In this document: positions 1 to 11,359 of the stretch, in pieces
Position numbering within the stretch: position 1 is the stretch's first letter
Layout: every line of letters starts with the position of its first letter
DNA from: Odobenus rosmarus divergens
Taxonomy: Eukaryota > Chordata > Mammalia > Carnivora > Odobenidae
Assembly (NCBI RefSeq): GCF_000321225.1
Contig: NW_004450397.1
Location: forward strand, 659,653-723,652
Length of the DNA: 64,000 nucleotides
Direction of reading: 5' to 3'
Notes under the pieces: generated by a model
What the model saw: only the letters and a program-made list of their open reading frames with translations
Told to the model about the DNA's origin: nothing
The model's database searches: none
Program-made: the position numbers and the translations under genes

Positions 1-539
1 GTGATTCAAGCCAGGTCTCCGAGCATGAAGGAGAAACTTGACACTTGTGCTTTGTGGACAGAGAGATTTTAAGCAAAGTTAATGGAAACTCAGCGGATGA
101 ATGGTGCTGCAATTCAAATGTACTGTAAAATTACTGAAATGATTTCAATGTCACAGGACTACACTGCATTTTTATGATTATTACCCCTTGCTATGCTTTA
201 GTGATATTTTGCTAGGTATCTTAAAGCTGCTTGTTTAAAAAAATTGTATCTTTCAGGGAAAAATGATGCAACAAATAATAATTATTTCTATAATGATTCC
301 TATCTATAATACATTCTATACATATCCTAAATATTCTATATATACTTTCTATATGTAATATTTTTATAATAACAAATAATTATATAATCATTATATAGAA
401 AAATATGCAAAAGCTGGAATGCTGACACAGGGTAATGACCTACCAATAGCTACATCTCATCCCAATGTCTTAACAAATATTGTTCTATATCCTAAGCTTT
501 TATTTCTCAAAAGATAATTTCTGAACTTGATATGTGAGA
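1..539. other. Unannotated AT-rich sequence
   Basis: No gene or repeat family was recognised. Positions about 285-405 are an A/T-rich tract with many short TATA-like words (ctatataatattc type) but no regular repeat unit. No open frame of note. Confidence 0.5.
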
Positions 540-684
540 ATCACATTGAATACATGTTTAAAACAAATATTCTTGGGCCCCACCCTAGACCTCCTGAGTC
601 AGCATCTCTTGGGAGGAGTTTGTTTTAACAAGACCTCCAGATAATTCTCATGCACACTACAATTTAAGAAGTGCTGTGCTATAT
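540..684 (+). mobile_element. MER5A-like hAT DNA transposon fragment
   Basis: The core 'tgggccccaccctagacc' followed by 'gagtcagcatctcttggg' and 'gataattctcatgcacac' follows the internal order of the eutherian non-autonomous hAT element MER5A (ggccccaccc, then a tctgattcagtaggtctggg-like segment, then a gaatttgcat-like segment). It is strongly diverged and the terminal repeats are not clear. It encodes nothing. It abuts another DNA-transposon relic on its right. Confidence 0.55.
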
Positions 685-1184
685 CAGAGGTTCTTAAACT
701 GGCAGCACAGAATTCAGGGGTCTGTGAAGTTGAGATAGGAAAAAAGCGTCCTTAATTTTCACTGAATTCTAACTGAAATTTAGGGTTCCTTTCAATTATG
801 AATATATAAAGTATCTGTGAGTTATCACCAATGAAAATCAGAGATATTTTCCTATTGCATTATAGTTGTTAAAAGGTATCTCAAAATATCATTGGTATTG
901 ATTACTACTTTGAAATTATGTTAGTTATTAGACTCATGCTAGAGTTCTTAATTTAATGAGTTATGAAATTGGCACATATATTACAATATCAGAATATTTT
1001 AAGTAATATTTTGATTATAGCATTTCAATATAATTGATTTCCTTTGTAATTCTATATATTTTATTTGATGTATTTGCAATGATGTGGAACTGATGTATTT
1101 AAAAACATATTTCTGAGTGGTGCCTACAGGCTTTACTAGACCAGCATAAGTGTCCATGACACATACCGAGGTCAAGAACCCCTG
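685..1184. mobile_element. Non-autonomous hAT-type DNA transposon relic
   Basis: The element begins 'cagaggttcttaaactgg' and ends 'ggtcaagaacccctg', which read as imperfect inverted terminal repeats (about 12 of 15 positions pair). Internal pieces such as 'tctaactgaaatttagggt', 'ttcaatataattgatttcct' and 'gtgtccatgacacata' match my memory of an ancient eutherian Charlie-group MITE. I cannot name the subfamily. No 8-bp target duplication is visible, so the ends may be slightly off. The 106-residue minus-strand frame at its right end (999-1319) is incidental. Confidence 0.6.
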
Positions 1185-1849
1185 TCCCCAGTCCTCCTGG
1201 GCCTTGTATTTCTGCAGAGGGAGGAGGAAAGGGTGAAGAGAGCTAAATGTAAACTGTGTCTCTGACTCCAACAAACCCTCCCTGGCATTCCCTCTGAACA
1301 GACATAGACGTGGGAGCATAAAAGAAGGTGGTTTATAAAATTCCAGTGTGTTTAAGAGTGGGGGAGAAAAGCAAAGGAAAGCAGGAACACCTGTCAGTCA
1401 CGAATGGCTTATTGGCTGAGTTCATCAGCAGGGGAGCTGAATTTGATCAGTTCTGCCATGATTAGTGTCACTACAGTCAAGTGTAATTTCTGTATAAATA
1501 GAAGTGGTGGATAGGAAAATAATTCAGTCCATCCCTCTAAATTGTCTCAGTCAGCACAGACATCAAAACTGTCAGCCTGAGGTGGGGAAAGCACACATAC
1601 CCAACCAAGCCTATAATAGTAGTCAGCATTCAAATATTTCAAATATTATTTTCAACATAAGACCAAAGAAAAATCAGTGTTGATTGTGCATCTTATCTAA
1701 TTGTGAAAATAGGGTTTGTTTATTTTTCATTGTCTTTTTTGGTAAAAGTAAGCCAATAGGTTTTTGTGTTTTAACACTTCTTACTAGTGGGATATTTTCA
1801 TCTCTAAATATGCCTCTCTTCTAATTCCTTAGCTTAATGAATGATGACT
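1185..1849. other. Unannotated sequence
   Basis: Mostly unique-looking A/T-rich DNA. No recognised repeat, open frame or RNA gene. Confidence 0.45.
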
Positions 1850-2300
1850 CCTTCCAATCAGTTGTCCAAGACAGAACCTTGAAGGCATCCTTTCCCTCCT
1901 TCATCAAATACATCACTAAGTTCTATTAACTGTAACTCCCTAATACTCCTGAAAATAATCCACTTCATTGAGGCACATTGTTACTAGGTTAGTTCAGACC
2001 ATCATTATTTTAGCTAGAATAATAGGAATGGACTCCTAACTGGTCTCCCAGGGTTAAGCCAGCTTGTTTCCAGTCTTTTCTCCATATGTTCCATCAGAAT
2101 AATGCCTTTTTAAATGCAAGTCTTAATATCACTCTCCTGCAAATCACATCCGTGGAATCCCTCTGTCCTCAGGGAATATGCCATAGTTCTTAACATGGCA
2201 TATCAGGGCCTTCATGATCTGATCCCAGCCTTACATTTGCAGCTTTAGCATGTCCCCCTCCCACTGTAGACCTGGCATATTAATGTAAGGGAAAACAACA
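1850..2300 (+). mobile_element. L2 LINE fragment
   Basis: The line 'ggactcctaactggtctccc', then 'agaataatgcctttttaaa', then 'gggccttcatgatctgatcc' has the order of the 3' part of L2 ORF2 (consensus-like: tcctaactggtctccctg, agtgatccttttaaaa, ggccctacatgatctggccc). It is diverged and no frame stays open. An ancient LINE relic in sense orientation on the plus strand. Confidence 0.55.
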
Positions 2301-2725
2301 GACCAGGACTGTATCACTGTTTGCTCATGTGATGATATACACTCTATTCCTAATGATAACTGTATGGTGAGTGAATTGTTGGTGAATTATGGTCAGTCCT
2401 GCATTTTTGCAGAACAGGGAAAATGCATTCTACATCAAGAACTAATTTTTTCATTTAAAAGAGTCAGTTATTTAGAAAATCGAGTATTCTTTGATGATTT
2501 TTAGATAAGTGAGGTCTGCTTGCAAATGTGCACAGAGACATACGCTTTTCAAAGAGCAGGTAGTTGGGAGACAATGGCTCTCTATCTCATGTATCTATGT
2601 GTCTCTGCACAAGTCACTTTTACTGGACATTGAGTTTCTCATCTGAGAAAATATGTGGGGGTAATTCATGTCTATGTTTAAAATTCCAAGTCTATGTGGT
2701 AATTTGAACAATATATCCACAAATT
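2301..2725. other. Unannotated sequence
   Basis: Nothing recognised. The last tens of bases may be the left remnant of the LTR continued at 2955, now separated by the SINE insertion. Confidence 0.4.
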
Positions 2726-2733
2726 CTTGAATA

Positions 2734-2946
2734 CTTTTTTTTAAGATTTATTTATTTGAGAGAGAAAGAGTGAGAGAGACAGAGAGCACGGAGCATGGTA
2801 GGGAGAGGGAGAGGGAGAGAGAATCTCAATCAGACCCCTTGCTGAGTGTAGAGCTCACGGCGGGACTTGATCCCAGGACCATGAGATCACAATTTGAGCT
2901 GAAACCAAGAGTCAGAGGCTTAACCAACTGTGCCACCAAGGCACCC
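2734..2946 (-). mobile_element. SINEC (tRNA-derived carnivore SINE), older type
   Basis: In minus orientation the element reads from head 'ggtgccttggtggcacag' to an A-rich tail (ttttttttaagatttatt on the plus strand). It is flanked by the direct repeat cttgaata (2726-2733 and 2947-2954), the target-site duplication from L1-driven retrotransposition. Many differences from the young copies, including a GAGAGAG-rich tail region, mark an old insertion. It splits the LTR to its right. Confidence 0.9.
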
Positions 2947-2954
2947 CTTGAATA

Positions 2955-3507
2955 TTTATTAAGAGATGTAGCTCAATTCCCGTCCACTTGAGTGTGGGCT
3001 AGACTTAGTGACTTGCATTTAATACACAGAATATGACAGAAAAAATGATACATCAATTTTGTGATTCAAATGTAAAGACTGAGGCATTGGGCTCCCATTT
3101 CCGGTGCACTCTTGCTTGTTCGCGTATGCTTTCTTTCTCTCTCCCTCTCTCTTTCAGGCTCACTCTGCAGGAAGCAAGCTGCCACGTCTTGAAGACACTC
3201 AGGTAGCCTATGGAGATGTTCAAATGATGAGGAATGCAGGTCTCTACCCAACAAGAAACAGGCCTGCCAACAGTGTGAATCAGCTTGGAAATGCATTCTC
3301 CAGTCTTGGTCAAGCCTGGAAGGGACCCCAGCCCAGGCCAACAGCAACCTCTGCAGAGGTGGTCAGTTAAAATGACTGTTAAGCCACTCTGAGAATCTGA
3401 CCCTCCCAATCTTTGAGATAACAAGTGTTTGCTCTTTTAAGGTGTGATTAAATCTTGGGACTTTTTTTTTTTTTTTAATGCAGAAACAGATAAACAACTA
3501 CTACAGA
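2955..3507 (+). mobile_element. Solo LTR fragment (ERVL/MaLR-type)
   Basis: Recognised by 'cacttgagtgtgggctagac', 'ttagtgacttgcatttaat', 'ggaagcaagctgccacgtc', 'ttgaagacactcaggtagcc' and the ending 'cagataaacaactactacag'. These match the internal order of a common eutherian LTR whose 3' end reads cagcaatagataactaatac. A pyrimidine tract (ttctctctccctctctcttt) sits at about 3132-3158. No retroviral coding region is attached. Open frames of 123, 93 and 88 residues here are fortuitous. I do not commit to a subfamily. Confidence 0.6.
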
Positions 3508-4949
3508 CCAGAACCCTATATATTATATAATTCTATGACCTCATGATCTTTCAAGTATTCCTTATTCTTGATGCTACACTTTTCTCAATGTCTAAAATGG
3601 CATATTAATTGCTACTGTACATTTACTTCTTAACTAAATTACTGAGGTTAGAAAACAGATTTTACACTTGCACAATGTAGATTTACACATGTATTACTTA
3701 TACTCTTAAATGGATTAGAGTTAATATATTTTCAATGAAAAGGAACTCATCAGAATGGCAGCCAAGTTGCATAATGTGGACCCCATGCTGTGGGATTTGC
3801 TGCTTTCCCAAGTTGTATATGACAGGCTAGTTGCAATTACATCAATGAATTGTTTTCTATCATCCTCACTGGTGCATTAATGAAAGGCTACACAATTAAA
3901 GAAAAGATTAGACTGCTTGAAGAAGGCAAGGCAACAGGTTTAAACAAGTAGATGAAATTAAAATCATTTTGCTGCACTGGTTTCCAATCCAGTAATTGCT
4001 GAAACTGCTCCAAAATGCTGTGTGCATCTATATTCAAGAATCTTAACATACTCAGAGCCAAATTTATCATTAAAAATATAATGAATGGTTAATATATTTT
4101 TCTAAATTACTCTATCTAAACTGGCAAACTGCAAATTTACAAAATACTGAAAAAGGAAAGACGTTATTTTTAGGGCTACCCTGTATTCAAAGTCTTAACT
4201 CAACTCTTCCCTTTACAACAGGCTTCCCAAAGACAAAATCGTAGGCCCAAATACATTGTCTTCATACTTCTCCATTTCTCCTCTTTTCCTTAATCATTCT
4301 TTTCTCTAGCTGAACCCCTACTCTTGATCTTAGCATCACCCTTTCCTGAGCAGGGTAGATACTTCTCATGTACTTTGGTTCAATGAATTCAAATAAGAAA
4401 GAGCCAGCTTATGTCATGCCAATCATAAGGGACCCTGGGCTGGGAGCTTTCAGGAGTCTATATGACCGCTATAAACTTAGAGAGGGAGCTACTGAGGAAG
4501 ATGGAGATGGCAAACTCCTATTCAGAATTAATAATAAAAATACTGATTTACAATCAAGTGGCTCATAATTGTGCCCCTCTCCCACTCACTTTTCTTATTT
4601 TCTAGTAAAGAGGGTGGATTCCTCATCCACATGAGTCCTCTATATACAATGAAACATTTTTTTTTAAATCTGTACTTATCACACACACAAAAGTCTTATA
4701 AATGTATGTGAATGTGGATGTAAAATTGAAAAATATAATAACTTTCCTAAGTGCACAGTTTTGTTACATTATAACCATGGTGTGCTTACACATCAGCATC
4801 CTATATCATCCTCACAAGAGAAGACAAGTCCCGAATTCTACTGGAAATTCATGAGTCTAGGCCTAAGGGCTTTTCTTTCTTCAGAGACTTGGAGGGATTC
4901 TTCTTGAATTTTCTTAATCAAGTTACTCATCTATTTCCTACTGAGGCCT
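3508..4949. other. Unannotated sequence with one short open frame
   Basis: No recognised repeat. Positions 4368-4568 hold a 66-codon plus-strand frame starting MYFGSMNSNKKEPAYVM. It resembles no family I know, has no partner exon signals that I can defend, and is treated as chance. Confidence 0.4.
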
Positions 4950-4968
4950 AAGACCTTCTGACATACTG

Positions 4969-5163
4969 GGCGCCTGCGTGGCTCAGTTGGTTAAGCGACT
5001 GCCTTCGGCTCAGGTCATGATCCTGGAGTCCCGGGATCGAGTCCCGCATCGGGCTCCCTGCTCGGCGGGGAGTCTGCTTCTCCCTCTGACCCTCCCCCCT
5101 CTCATGCGCTCTATCTCTCATTCTCTCTCTCTCAAATAAATAAATAAAAATCTTAAAAAAAAA
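4969..5163 (+). mobile_element. SINEC copy, well preserved
   Basis: Head 'ggcgcctgcgtggctcagtt', body 'cgggatcgagtcccgcatcg', tail 'aaataaataaataaaaatct' plus A-run. Flanked by a perfect 19-bp target duplication (aagaccttctgacatactg) at 4950-4968 and 5164-5182. The A-box-like tRNA segment (tggctcagttggttaagcg) and the B-box-like segment (gggatcgagtccc) of the internal Pol III promoter are intact. Long perfect flanks and intact CpGs indicate a relatively young insertion. Confidence 0.96.
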
Positions 5164-5182
5164 AAGACCTTCTGACATACTG

Positions 5183-6061
5183 ATGACCTCTTCTTAATTG
5201 ATATCTCAACCATTATGAGACATCAACACAAACTTATGGTATGTTGGGGAGAAGGGGGCACTTGATTTCAAAAGCAAATACTACTGTTTGTATATTTGAA
5301 AATACAAACTCAAAAGATAGGTAACAAAATTCCAAAGAGGAACTGCAAATACTAACACAGCCAAGAGTGAAATAAAATGAGAAAGAGGAAAAACATGCAT
5401 TACAGAAAAGTAGTATGTTTAATTCCTAATCATTCATACATGTCACATCCAAAAGATTATAATACCAGAGTCACACCATTCAGAGATGGAGTATGCTTAA
5501 AATAGGAACGAAAAAAACAATAATAACCAAAAATGTCTTTAATCTCCATCCCCTGCCTAATTAAGATCACATCAAACCATATCTGTAGAATCTCCTTCAC
5601 TCATTTATCTATATATTTAATATTCAATGAGTATAAAGGGATATTTTGATGATATTTTATTTATTAATACTTCCCTATGAAGGATCTTCAAACTAACGTA
5701 ATTAACTTTACTAGAATTACTACCACACCCATCGGTCTGAACTGTCATTTATCTTTGCCTCTTTACACCTAACATCAGGATAATTCCCCTATATTCATGC
5801 CTCCTTTTCTCTCACAGTTTGACACAGATATTAATAGTAATAATAGTAAAAAAAAAAAACTAGGAAAAGCATTCTGTTAAATTTAAACTCTTTTGTATTA
5901 GGAGTTTATGTCTTAAAATGAGCATTTCTACCTTTAAGTTTTCATGTTGGTAAAAATCTAAAGTTTTTAAAGGGTCACCCTCCTAATCTTTTTTTCATCA
6001 ACTGCCTTTTGTATATAGTATATTATATGAACTCAAACGAAATCCTGGAAGAGGCAAGACT
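5183..6061. other. Unannotated sequence
   Basis: A/T-rich, with an A-run near 5850. No recognised family, open frame or RNA gene. Confidence 0.45.
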
Positions 6062-6300
6062 AATTTGTGTTTAAAGATATAAGAACAGCCTTTACCTCTG
6101 GAGGAGGGGGTGGGATACAGTGGGAAGATGTGAGGGAACTTTTGAGAGGGATGGTAATGCTATACCCTGAAAAGGGTTTGCATCACACAGTTTTATGCAT
6201 TTGATAAACACAGCGAATGTACACCTCAGATTTGTACAATTCATTGCAGATAAACCTTATATCAAGAGAAAAAATACTATAAGCCAATACTGAACTCTAT
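6062..6300 (+). mobile_element. L1ME-type 3' UTR fragment
   Basis: 'gaacagcctttacctctgga' plus 'gaggaactttt'-like, 'ttgataaacacagcgaatgt' and 'acacctcagatttgtacaat' follow the order of old eutherian L1 3' UTRs (ggttgcctctgggg ... cagcgaatggtacacttaag ... tgtgcatttcattgtatg). Only the 3' end remains and it is non-coding. Confidence 0.6.
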
Positions 6301-7124
6301 TTAATAGTATGCATGTTAATAGACTTGCGGGATGTGTCCTGATTTCTACAATTCATTTTGAAATGCAATGGATAGATAATGCAAGTGTACTAAAAATATT
6401 AATGGTAATATTTAGGTGGTGGATATAGTCTTTCAACATGCTCTGTTTGATGATTTTCATAATAAATGTTAGAGAAAATAGCAATGTCATTTTTCTTCGG
6501 ATCACACAAATGAAGGAATTAATACTTTTAAATTTCAGGTAAAACAATTCTATAGCAACAACAACACAATAACTCTTTGGTAGTCCTCTTGACTTTCACA
6601 AAAATTTCTCTTTTGTTTCCTTTTGGGAGCACTGGAGGGCGGGAATGCCAAACCTTTTTACTGACATCATCATTCTTCTGAAAACAATTCGCAAAACAGG
6701 CAATAATTTATTTTATCTTTTTCTATTGGAATCTGAGAACAAGAACCTCTTATCTATAAGAAAGAACCAAACCAATTTTATGAAACATTTTCTGCTTTGT
6801 TTCCTCTTTTCCCACAAATTTAACATCAGCATGCTGAGAAATAAATTTAGCCTAAAATGCTCTACATATACTAATATTTCATTTTAATTTTTTCTCTTTT
6901 AGTTACTCCATCACCCTATAACTGGGTTTTCCTTGTTTTTCTTTATATAATTATGACAATTAAAAAAAAGCAAATGATATAAAGGCACTATTCATTAAAA
7001 ATGAGGAACACTGAGAAAACATTGTTTTCCTTTAAGTTAGTAACTGCTGCGAAGTCCATGGTGTTTTGTTGGTGTTCTAACGGTCTAGAACTCAATTATT
7101 AATTTAACATATGGTTAAGAGATT
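6301..7124. other. Unannotated sequence
   Basis: Nothing recognised. Two short opposite-strand open frames (6353-6547, 6645-6887) have AT-driven amino-acid composition and no family resemblance. Confidence 0.45.
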
Positions 7125-7136
7125 AACTTTTATTTA

Positions 7137-7355
7137 TTTATGTATGTATGTATTTATTTAAGATTTATTTATTTATTTGAGATAGAGAGTGTGTATGGGG
7201 AGAGGGAGAGGGAAAGGGAGAGAGAGGGAATCCTCAAGCAGACACAACGCTGAGAGTGGAGCCCAACGTGGGGCTTAATCCCAGGATCTGGAGAACATGA
7301 CTTGACCCAAAATTAAGAGTCAGCTGCTCAACTCACTGAGCCACCCAGGTACCCC
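7137..7355 (-). mobile_element. SINEC copy (left arm of a head-to-head pair)
   Basis: Minus-strand element with head 'ggggtacctgggtggctcag' and a plus-strand T-rich tail (tatttatttaagatttattt). Target duplication aacttttattta at 7125-7136 and 7356-7367. It is older than its neighbour: several substitutions in the tRNA-like part. The tail contains a (TATG/TATT) stretch at about 7141-7165. Confidence 0.92.
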
Positions 7356-7382
7356 AACTTTTATTTAAAAAAAAATGAAAAT

Positions 7383-7621
7383 GGGGCACCTGGGTGGCTC
7401 CGTCATTAAGCGTCTGCCTTCGGCTCAGGTCATGGTCCCAGGGTCCTGGGATCGAGCCCCGCATCGGGCTCCCTGCTCCGCGGGAANNNNNNNNNNNNNN
7501 NNNNNNNNNNNNNNNNNNNNNNNNNNNNNNNNNNNNTCTCCCTCTCCCGCTCCCCCTGCTTGTGTTCCCTCTCTCGCTGTGTCTCTCTCTGTCAAATAAA
7601 TAAATAAAATCTTAAAAAAGA
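7383..7621 (+). mobile_element. SINEC copy interrupted by an assembly gap
   Basis: Head 'ggggcacctgggtggctccg', body 'gggatcgagccccgcatcgg', then 50 N, then 'tctccctctcccgctccccc' and tail 'caaataaataaataaaatct'. Flanked by an A-rich duplication (aaaaatgaaaa, 7371-7381 and 7622-7632). It is the young arctoid type with 'ctccgcgggaa' intact. Sequence missing at the gap is expected to be very short (see findings). Confidence 0.94.
7487..7536. other. Assembly gap, 50 N
   Basis: Exactly 50 N. A fixed length like this is normally a placeholder for an unknown or unresolved join. The flanks 'cgcgggaa' and 'tctccctctccc' are almost adjacent in sister SINEs of this window (42366 onward, 40478 onward). 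Confidence 0.99.
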
Positions 7622-8015
7622 AAAAATGAAAACAACTGATATAAATTGACACTCTTGTGATTAGAATATTACTGGTTAGTCAATAAAAACTTTATGATAG
7701 CCCAAAGAATAATAAAGAGTTTCAAATGACTTATATAGGCTGATATAATTTGAGGTGGCTCCTAGAAAAATCCACAACAATTTAGCATTGTGCTATCTTG
7801 TCCCTGGAGTTCTACCATTAACAACTAGTCACACAAATGACATAATAGTGCTTTTATATAACTCGTGGCTTCCTCACTCAGTATTAATGCCATATTTTTA
7901 GAAAAGACCTTTGGTCCATGACAATCTGAGCAATTTTTTTTTCAAAATGAGCAATTTTTAAGATCAAATACACTAATATTAGATATATATCAAAGGTAAA
8001 AGCTGGATACATTGA
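7622..8015. other. Unannotated sequence
   Basis: Unique-looking A/T-rich DNA after the SINE. No recognised repeat or gene. Confidence 0.4.
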
Positions 8016-8316
8016 GAGCTATCCTGTCCAATACAGTAGCCACTTCCCACTACTGAGCATTTGGTATATGGCTAGTCTGAACTGATATGTGCTGTTAAGT
8101 GTAAAATACCAGATCTTGAAACTATAGTATGTTTAAAAAAGTAAAATATGTCCTTAATAACTTTACTTTGATTGCATGTTGAAATGATAATATTTTGGGT
8201 ATATTTAATTAAAATATATTATTACATTAATTTCATCTCTGCATTATTTATTTTTAATGAAGCTACTAGAAAATTTAAATTCATATGTGTGGCTCTCATA
8301 ATTTTAATGGAAGTAC
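8016..8316. mobile_element. Ancient DNA-transposon MITE
   Basis: 'ctgtccaatacagtagccac', 'actgagcatttggtatatgg', 'gtgctgttaagtgtaaaata', 'tgcatgttgaaatgataata' and 'gctactagaaaatttaaatt' match in order a widespread eutherian non-autonomous DNA transposon whose ends read ctgtccaatacggtagcc ... tattggacag. The right terminal repeat is degraded (ataattttaatgg). I cannot give the family name with certainty. Confidence 0.6.
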
Positions 8317-10289
8317 TTATGTAGAGATCAGGCATGAGGCAGAAATTATTTTCATTTAAACATATGACAACTTTTTGATTCTGAAGTACTACACAAGAAC
8401 AAAAAGGAAGAGAAGGAACTAAAATTTGATGAAACATGATTCACTAATGCACCAAAAATCTCAGCTTTGATTTGTATTTATATATATATTTTTTACATAT
8501 TTTTTGAGCCTTGTCTCCTCTTAGTCTCCTCTGAGAACAAGAACAAGAACATTTTTTTCTTCCCTTAAAGTCAATTGATCAATTAATCCTATTTCTTCCT
8601 ACTTTTAAGAGTTTATCCATCTGTCTGATATCTCTGATATAATTACCTCCTTTTTTTTTTTTGGTTTTTAGATAAATAGTCCCTTCTACCACGCTAATTA
8701 GGCGAATGGCCATAATAGTTTTCTGCCTATTACAAATCTTTTATAATTTATTTAAGCAGATTAGGATCCTTTCCTCATTTAAAAATTTCATATTTTGTTA
8801 ATTAGGCATTTATTTCAAATCAATGTTGTTGTTTTTTTAATTGTTGCATTAAAATATTATCTATCTTGGCTACTGAGTTTTTTGCATCCCCATAAATTCT
8901 GCATTAGAAGTGAATGTATCACTAACCTCACCATAATCCTAACTCAGCAGGTAATAAAAAAAAAAAAAATCTCTTGTTTGCAGGGAGAATAAATCCTTTT
9001 ATGTGCCACAATGAACAAATAGTGACTGGTCTTAACAAATCAGATGAACATCATTTCTTTGGCCAATGAAACAGAAAACATGAACTGATCATTATAGCTT
9101 CTGAGAAAGCTTTTTTATTTCCTCTTCCTTTTTCCTGATAAAATGTCACAGAATTGGCTGACACATCCTTTAACTCCATTTCATCCTTCTTTATCTTCAG
9201 ACCATCAATATGGATATCATACTGAATATGCAACAACCATTTCTCAACCACAAGGGGGAAAAACCCAATGAGCTAAGGATGGAAAAGGAAATTTCCTATT
9301 GTCATCTATGAGCAATTGGACCGGCCCTAGACTACATACTTGTTAGTGAAAAATATAAACTGCTTTTGGTTTAAATTTCTGTTGGTGGGTTTCCCTGTAT
9401 TTACAGCCAAACACAATACCAATTAATACGCATAGACAAATTCAATCCTAAGTTATTTTAAACCAATTTTTGTTGATAAAATTTTAATTTCTGCTTTAAT
9501 CATAAGTTGTGTCTGCAAAATGGGCATTATTTCACAACTTTATATATGTATGTATGCATGTATGCATATAAACATAAATCTATTATTTCACTTCTTGGCT
9601 ACATCTTTCTTATTTAAATTTTGGGAAACTCTTCTCTGATAAGATCACTTTTCTTAGCTCCAAGTTCTGTTCAGTTCTTTCCATAATTTAATTCAGTTCA
9701 ACAAATATTGACTGAACCATTCTCCTGGGTACTAAATTAACCATTTTAAAGAAAATACAGTCTCTGCCCTTTGGCATCTTATAGATCAAATCGGGTCACT
9801 CCTTGATATTAAGCTCAAAGCTATATTATAAGGTATCTTTCTTTAGCTATCTGGAAATTCTTGAGGACATTCTCATCACTACAGAAGTAAATGAGAGCAT
9901 CTCAAACTAATATGGTTGGTTGACTGCAGGTAGAAAGAATACAATTACCTTTTATTTGTTTGGTACTTTACACTTGCAAAACACTTCCACAAAGATTGTC
10001 TCATTTGTCTTTTAAATCTCTACCGCTGGAACAACTCAGTGAAAATCAAATCTTTAAGATTATTCCTACCTAAGCAGCAGCCACTTAGTCTGTTTTCTTT
10101 TTTATAAATGAAATCTCATTTCAGAAAAAAAAAAAAAACCCTAAAAATCCTGAGGAGTGCACTGGAATAATTTTAGGCATGACTCTTTCAAGAATAAAGG
10201 ACAAAATTCTTTCTCTTTGCATGTTTAAATGAGTTTAGCATGCAGTATGTTATATAAAATGCACACCAATTTATTTTCATTAGCATTAT
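8317..10289. other. Unannotated sequence, one short simple repeat
   Basis: Nearly 2 kb of A/T-rich DNA without a recognised gene. A small (TATG)/(CATG) alternating stretch lies at 9539-9572. Positions about 9950-10060 (tactttacacttgcaaaac...) may be a badly decayed antisense MIR, too weak to call. Confidence 0.4.
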
Positions 10290-10640
10290 TCTCCTGGCAT
10301 GGTTATCTCTTTCTCGGTGATGCTTATTTATGCACTGGGCAGTGTTAGACATGCATGCATGCGTTCATTCTTTCAACAGACATTTTCTAATGGAAGGCAC
10401 CATGCTAAGAGCTGTGGGAGAGAAAGACACACATTTCATAATTTCAGATTCTTGATGATCTTAAAATATGGCAAGAAAAATTAGGTCTGTAGGCAAATCA
10501 GGATACAAGTACCATATGGAGGGACAATAAATGAATATAAGATGTATTATCAGAGAAGGTCTAATGCACTTGAGATTTCAAGAGAAGGAGAAGGAAGAAT
10601 AAATAGCATTCCAGGGAAAGAATACTGCAAAGTAAAGAAG
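10290..10640 (-). mobile_element. L2 LINE 3' end, antisense
   Basis: On the plus strand 'ttcattctttcaacagacat' followed by 'ggcaccatgctaagagctgt' is the antisense of the L2 end (consensus-like attcattcaacaaatatttattgagc ... ggcactgttctaagcgctg). It continues through 'agcattccagggaaagaata' and 'gcaaagtaaagaagtcataa' into the 3' ORF2 zone. Diverged and non-coding. Confidence 0.55.
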
Positions 10641-10819
10641 TCATAAAGGGGACCTGTACTGTTAATAAGGCCCACACCCGAAACAGAGAATCTTTGTAAA
10701 GAATGGCAGAGTTGAGGCTAGAATTACTCCAAAGTAACTTAGATGTCAGACTAATTATTTTGTGTTTTACTCAGACGAAGTAACTAAATGTTTTTTAGCT
10801 TTCAACTACTGTCATATTT

Positions 10820-11320
10820 TTAAAAAACGGAAATGAGATACACAATTTCACCTATCAGGTAAAAGTCTGAAAACTTGATAGTACTTGGTGATGGTAAAAA
10901 TGTGAGAAAACAGGTATACTCATTCATGCCTGGAGAATATGCAAATCATTGCTTCTATTTTAGAGGAAAATTTGTCAGTATCTATAAGATTTTAAATTCT
11001 GATTTGCTTTAACTCAGTGTTTCCAATTTTGGGAATTTATTCTACAGAAATACTGGCATGAGTATATTAAGATATGTGTACAAATATTTATTCTGACAAA
11101 GATTTATTTAGGGAAAAGAAGGGAAACCTTGCCTACCCATCAATAGAGAATTCAATTAATAAATTATGGTTTGGCCATATGATAATATCCAGGTTATTTT
11201 TTTTAAAAGGTCTATAATTACTAATACATAAAACTGGCATATATGATTATGTGGAAAAGACCAGCTGCAGAACTATATTTGTAGTATGGATCCATTTGTA
11301 ATTTTTTTTTAAATCTAAGT
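10820..11320 (+). mobile_element. L1M LINE, ORF2 end, sense
   Basis: 'aacggaaatgagatacacaa' (of the consensus-like aaaatgagatacc), 'ggaatttattctacagaaat', 'actggcatgagtatattaag', 'cctacccatcaatagagaat' and 'taataaattatggtttggcc' follow an old L1 ORF2 3' end in order. All frames are interrupted. It is part of a string of old LINE remnants with the L2 piece that follows. Confidence 0.65.
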
Positions 11321-11359
11321 GTATATATACCTAATTAATACTTATATTATTAAAAAAAC

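Noticed and set aside
3053..3424. 123-codon minus-strand frame
   Set aside because: It lies across a recognised LTR fragment and its low-complexity Arg/Glu/Ser part is just the translated pyrimidine tract.
4368..4568. 66-codon frame starting MYFGSMNSNKKEPAYVM
   Set aside because: Charged and non-repetitive, so briefly attractive, but no family resemblance, no splice context and length within chance expectation.
4969..5163. tRNA gene calls from SINE heads (here and in other SINEC copies)
   Set aside because: The tRNA-like A and B box segments belong to SINEC. There is no complete cloverleaf, and the CT-rich body and AAATAAA tail follow directly.
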